Source: Solirubrobacterales bacterium
GTDB lineage: Bacteria > Actinomycetota > Thermoleophilia > Solirubrobacterales > Solirubrobacteraceae
DNA length: 7,946 bases
NCBI GenBank assembly: GCA_027314825.1
Contig: DAHVAB010000096.1
Location: 249-8,194, forward strand
Direction: 5' to 3'
Shown: piece by piece, positions 7,273 through 7,946 of the stretch
Numbering within the stretch: position 1 is the first letter of the stretch
How the letters are laid out: every line of letters starts with the position of its first letter
Notes under the pieces: generated by a model
Seen by the model: only the letters and a program-made list of their open reading frames with translations
Databases searched by the model: none
Told to the model about the DNA's origin: nothing
Made by a program: the position numbers and the translations under genes

Positions 7273-7274
7273 CG
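7194..7274 (-). repeat. In-frame 54-bp duplication at the MFS N-terminus
   Basis: A 27-base block at 7194-7220 recurs at 7248-7274 with one mismatch, a period of 54 bases or 18 codons. It encodes VSDRAAQP and then VSDRAPQP, and it duplicates the GTG start codon context (GTGAGCGATCGC). The upstream copy carries the true start and the overlap with TetR. The period preserves the frame, so the second copy just lengthens a disordered tail. Confidence 0.8.
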
Positions 7275-7835
7275 CGCCGCCTCCTGCGCCGGCTCGGCCA
7301 GGCCGGCGGCGAGGATGTCCAGGTGGCCGGCGAGCACCTCGACCAGCGGCAGGCGTCCCTCGTGCTCACACCAGGACATCAGCGCCACCCGCGCGGCCGA
7401 GAGCGTGGTCGCCACGACCAGTGCGGCGTAGCTCTCGCCGGCCGTGCCGGCCCCGGCACCCGGTCCGGCACCCGGTCCGGCGCCCGGCCCGGCGCCCGCG
7501 CCGGCTCCGCGCCGCCGCTGCGCCAACGCCGCGACCAGCCCCCGCTCGGCCTCCTCCCAGCAAGAGACGTGGTGCGCCAGCAGGTGCGGGTCGGAGCGCG
7601 TGACGCTGAGGCGCTGCAGCAGCCCGCGATGGTCGATGTCCAGCCCGGGCAGCACCTCCAGCAACGCCGCCCGCAGGGCGACCGGCGCCGGCTCCTCGGG
7701 CGGCCGGCTCAGCAGCCGCTGCGCCAGCTCCGCCTGCAGCGAGCGGTCGAGGCCGCTGATCGCGTCCTCCTTGGTGGCGAAGTAGTTGAAGAAGGTCCTG
7801 GGCGATACGTCTGCCGCCGCCGCGATCTCCTCCAC
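7269..7835 (-). CDS. TetR-family transcriptional regulator, N-terminus missing
   Basis: This is a TetR-type repressor that probably controls the downstream MFS and MMPL genes. From GTG 7835 the 188 residues open directly inside the DNA-binding domain: VEEIAAAADVSPRTFFNYFATKEDAI (1-26) holds helix 2 and the recognition helix. Members of this family normally have 25-40 residues before this point, including helix 1 (pattern RxxIxxAAxxLFxxxGYxxTT). Those are absent: TAG directly precedes the GTG, and none of the three minus frames beyond it resembles a TetR N-terminus. The ligand domain continues normally and ends MSWCEHEGRLPLVEVLAGHLDILAAGL. Residues 110-130 are a GAGP tandem repeat. A GGAGGAGGG stretch lies seven bases before the GTG, so a shortened protein could be made, but without helix 1 it should not fold or bind DNA normally. 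Its stop overlaps the MFS start (GTGA). The gene is broken in the cell or the sequence is mis-joined. Confidence 0.85.
   Translation of the reverse strand: MEEIAAAADVSPRTFFNYFATKEDAISGLDRSLQAELAQRLLSRPPEEPAPVALRAALLEVLPGLDIDHRGLLQRLSVTRSDPHLLAHHVSCWEEAERGLVAALAQRRRGAGAGAGPGAGPGAGPGAGAGTAGESYAALVVATTLSAARVALMSWCEHEGRLPLVEVLAGHLDILAAGLAEPAQEAAR
7280..7285 (-). promoter_or_regulatory. Strong Shine-Dalgarno of the MFS gene, inside the TetR coding end
   Basis: On the minus strand AGGAGG sits seven bases before GTG 7272, within the last codons of the TetR gene. It decides the start between two near-identical GTG contexts and shows that the MFS gene can be translated by its own initiation as well as by coupling. 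Confidence 0.8.
7453..7500 (-). repeat. 12-bp tandem repeat encoding (GAGP)n in the TetR gene
   Basis: Four consecutive 12-base units of the form CCGGCRCCCGGY (plus strand) run through this interval, the first two identical and the last diverged. On the minus strand they encode repeated Gly-Ala-Gly-Pro, with GA-rich flanks extending to about residues 110-130 of the TetR protein. The unit is a multiple of three, so copy changes keep the frame. It sits between two predicted helices of the ligand-binding domain. Confidence 0.85.
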
Positions 7836-7837
7836 CT

Positions 7838-7946
7838 ATGGGCCCTCCTCCGGTTCCAGCTCCTCTGCCGCCCCCAGCCTCTGCGCCTTACCCGCCGCCC
7901 CAGGGGCCGCCAGCAGCGTGGCCGGCGGGCGCACCCCCACCGGGAA
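7838..7946 (+). CDS. Proline-rich open frame, runs off the window (tentative)
   Basis: From ATG 7838 the frame reads MGPPPVPAPLPPPASAPYPP and continues with QGPPAAWPAGAPPPG to the window end, with no stop. Pro/Ala-rich N-terminal segments with Tyr and Trp like this are common on actinobacterial membrane and secreted proteins, so this may be the start or interior of such a gene. No ribosome site precedes the ATG, and the frame stays Pro-rich just upstream (SPPP), so the ATG may be an internal Met of a gene whose 5' part is not here. On the minus strand the same bases read an acidic end, AAEELEPEEGP then TAG, which could instead be the C-terminus of a gene upstream of TetR. I favour the plus-strand reading, weakly. 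Confidence 0.3.
   Translation, partial: MGPPPVPAPLPPPASAPYPPPQGPPAAWPAGAPPPG

Noticed and set aside
6586..7431. Plus-strand frame opposite the MFS N-terminal half and TetR end
   Set aside because: It is polar Arg/Asp/His-rich shadow sequence. The repeated GGAIAHR in it only reflects the 54-bp duplication in the MFS gene.

Overview
The window is very GC-rich, with strong G/C bias at third codon positions and frequent GTG starts. This points to a high-GC actinobacterium. The wording of the HPF-like protein (NPSLERP, ELDVNGR) and of the small CPRC/CPRC protein is what I would expect from Thermoleophilia/Solirubrobacterales, but that placement is an inference from memory. The window opens inside one gene and closes inside another open frame, and the last ~110 bases do not fit the gene they abut.

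Layout. (1) Positions 1-1843, plus strand: the C-terminal part of an APC-superfamily amino acid/polyamine permease, then a complete agmatine deiminase (aguA). They look like an agmatine uptake and catabolism pair leading to N-carbamoylputrescine. (2) Positions 1991-2221, plus strand: a 76-residue membrane protein with a His-rich tail and no recognised function. (3) Positions 2222-2327: a convergent intergenic gap with a perfect 24-bp direct repeat. (4) Positions 2328-3028, minus strand: a short HPF/RaiA-like ribosome-associated protein followed by a small four-cysteine zinc-ribbon protein, possibly one transcription unit. (5) Positions 3146-7835, minus strand: a drug-efflux type operon in the order TetR regulator, DHA2-family MFS transporter, MMPL/RND-like transporter. 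Each junction in it is a 4-base stop/start overlap (GTGA, ATGA), so translational coupling is likely. (6) Positions 7836-7946: a proline-rich plus-strand frame runs off the end and replaces the sequence that should encode the N-terminus of the TetR protein.

How the genes work together. The TetR protein would normally repress its own operon and release it when a toxic ligand binds. The MFS and MMPL pumps would then export the compound, or the MMPL protein may export a lipid or metabolite. The operator and promoter are not visible because the sequence is abnormal just before them.

I see no RNA genes, CRISPR array, insertion sequence or phage genes. I find no convincing evidence of a previously undescribed system. 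The items most worth a second look are the broken TetR 5' end at the window edge, the repeat expansions inside the TetR and MFS genes, and the HPF-like/zinc-ribbon pair.
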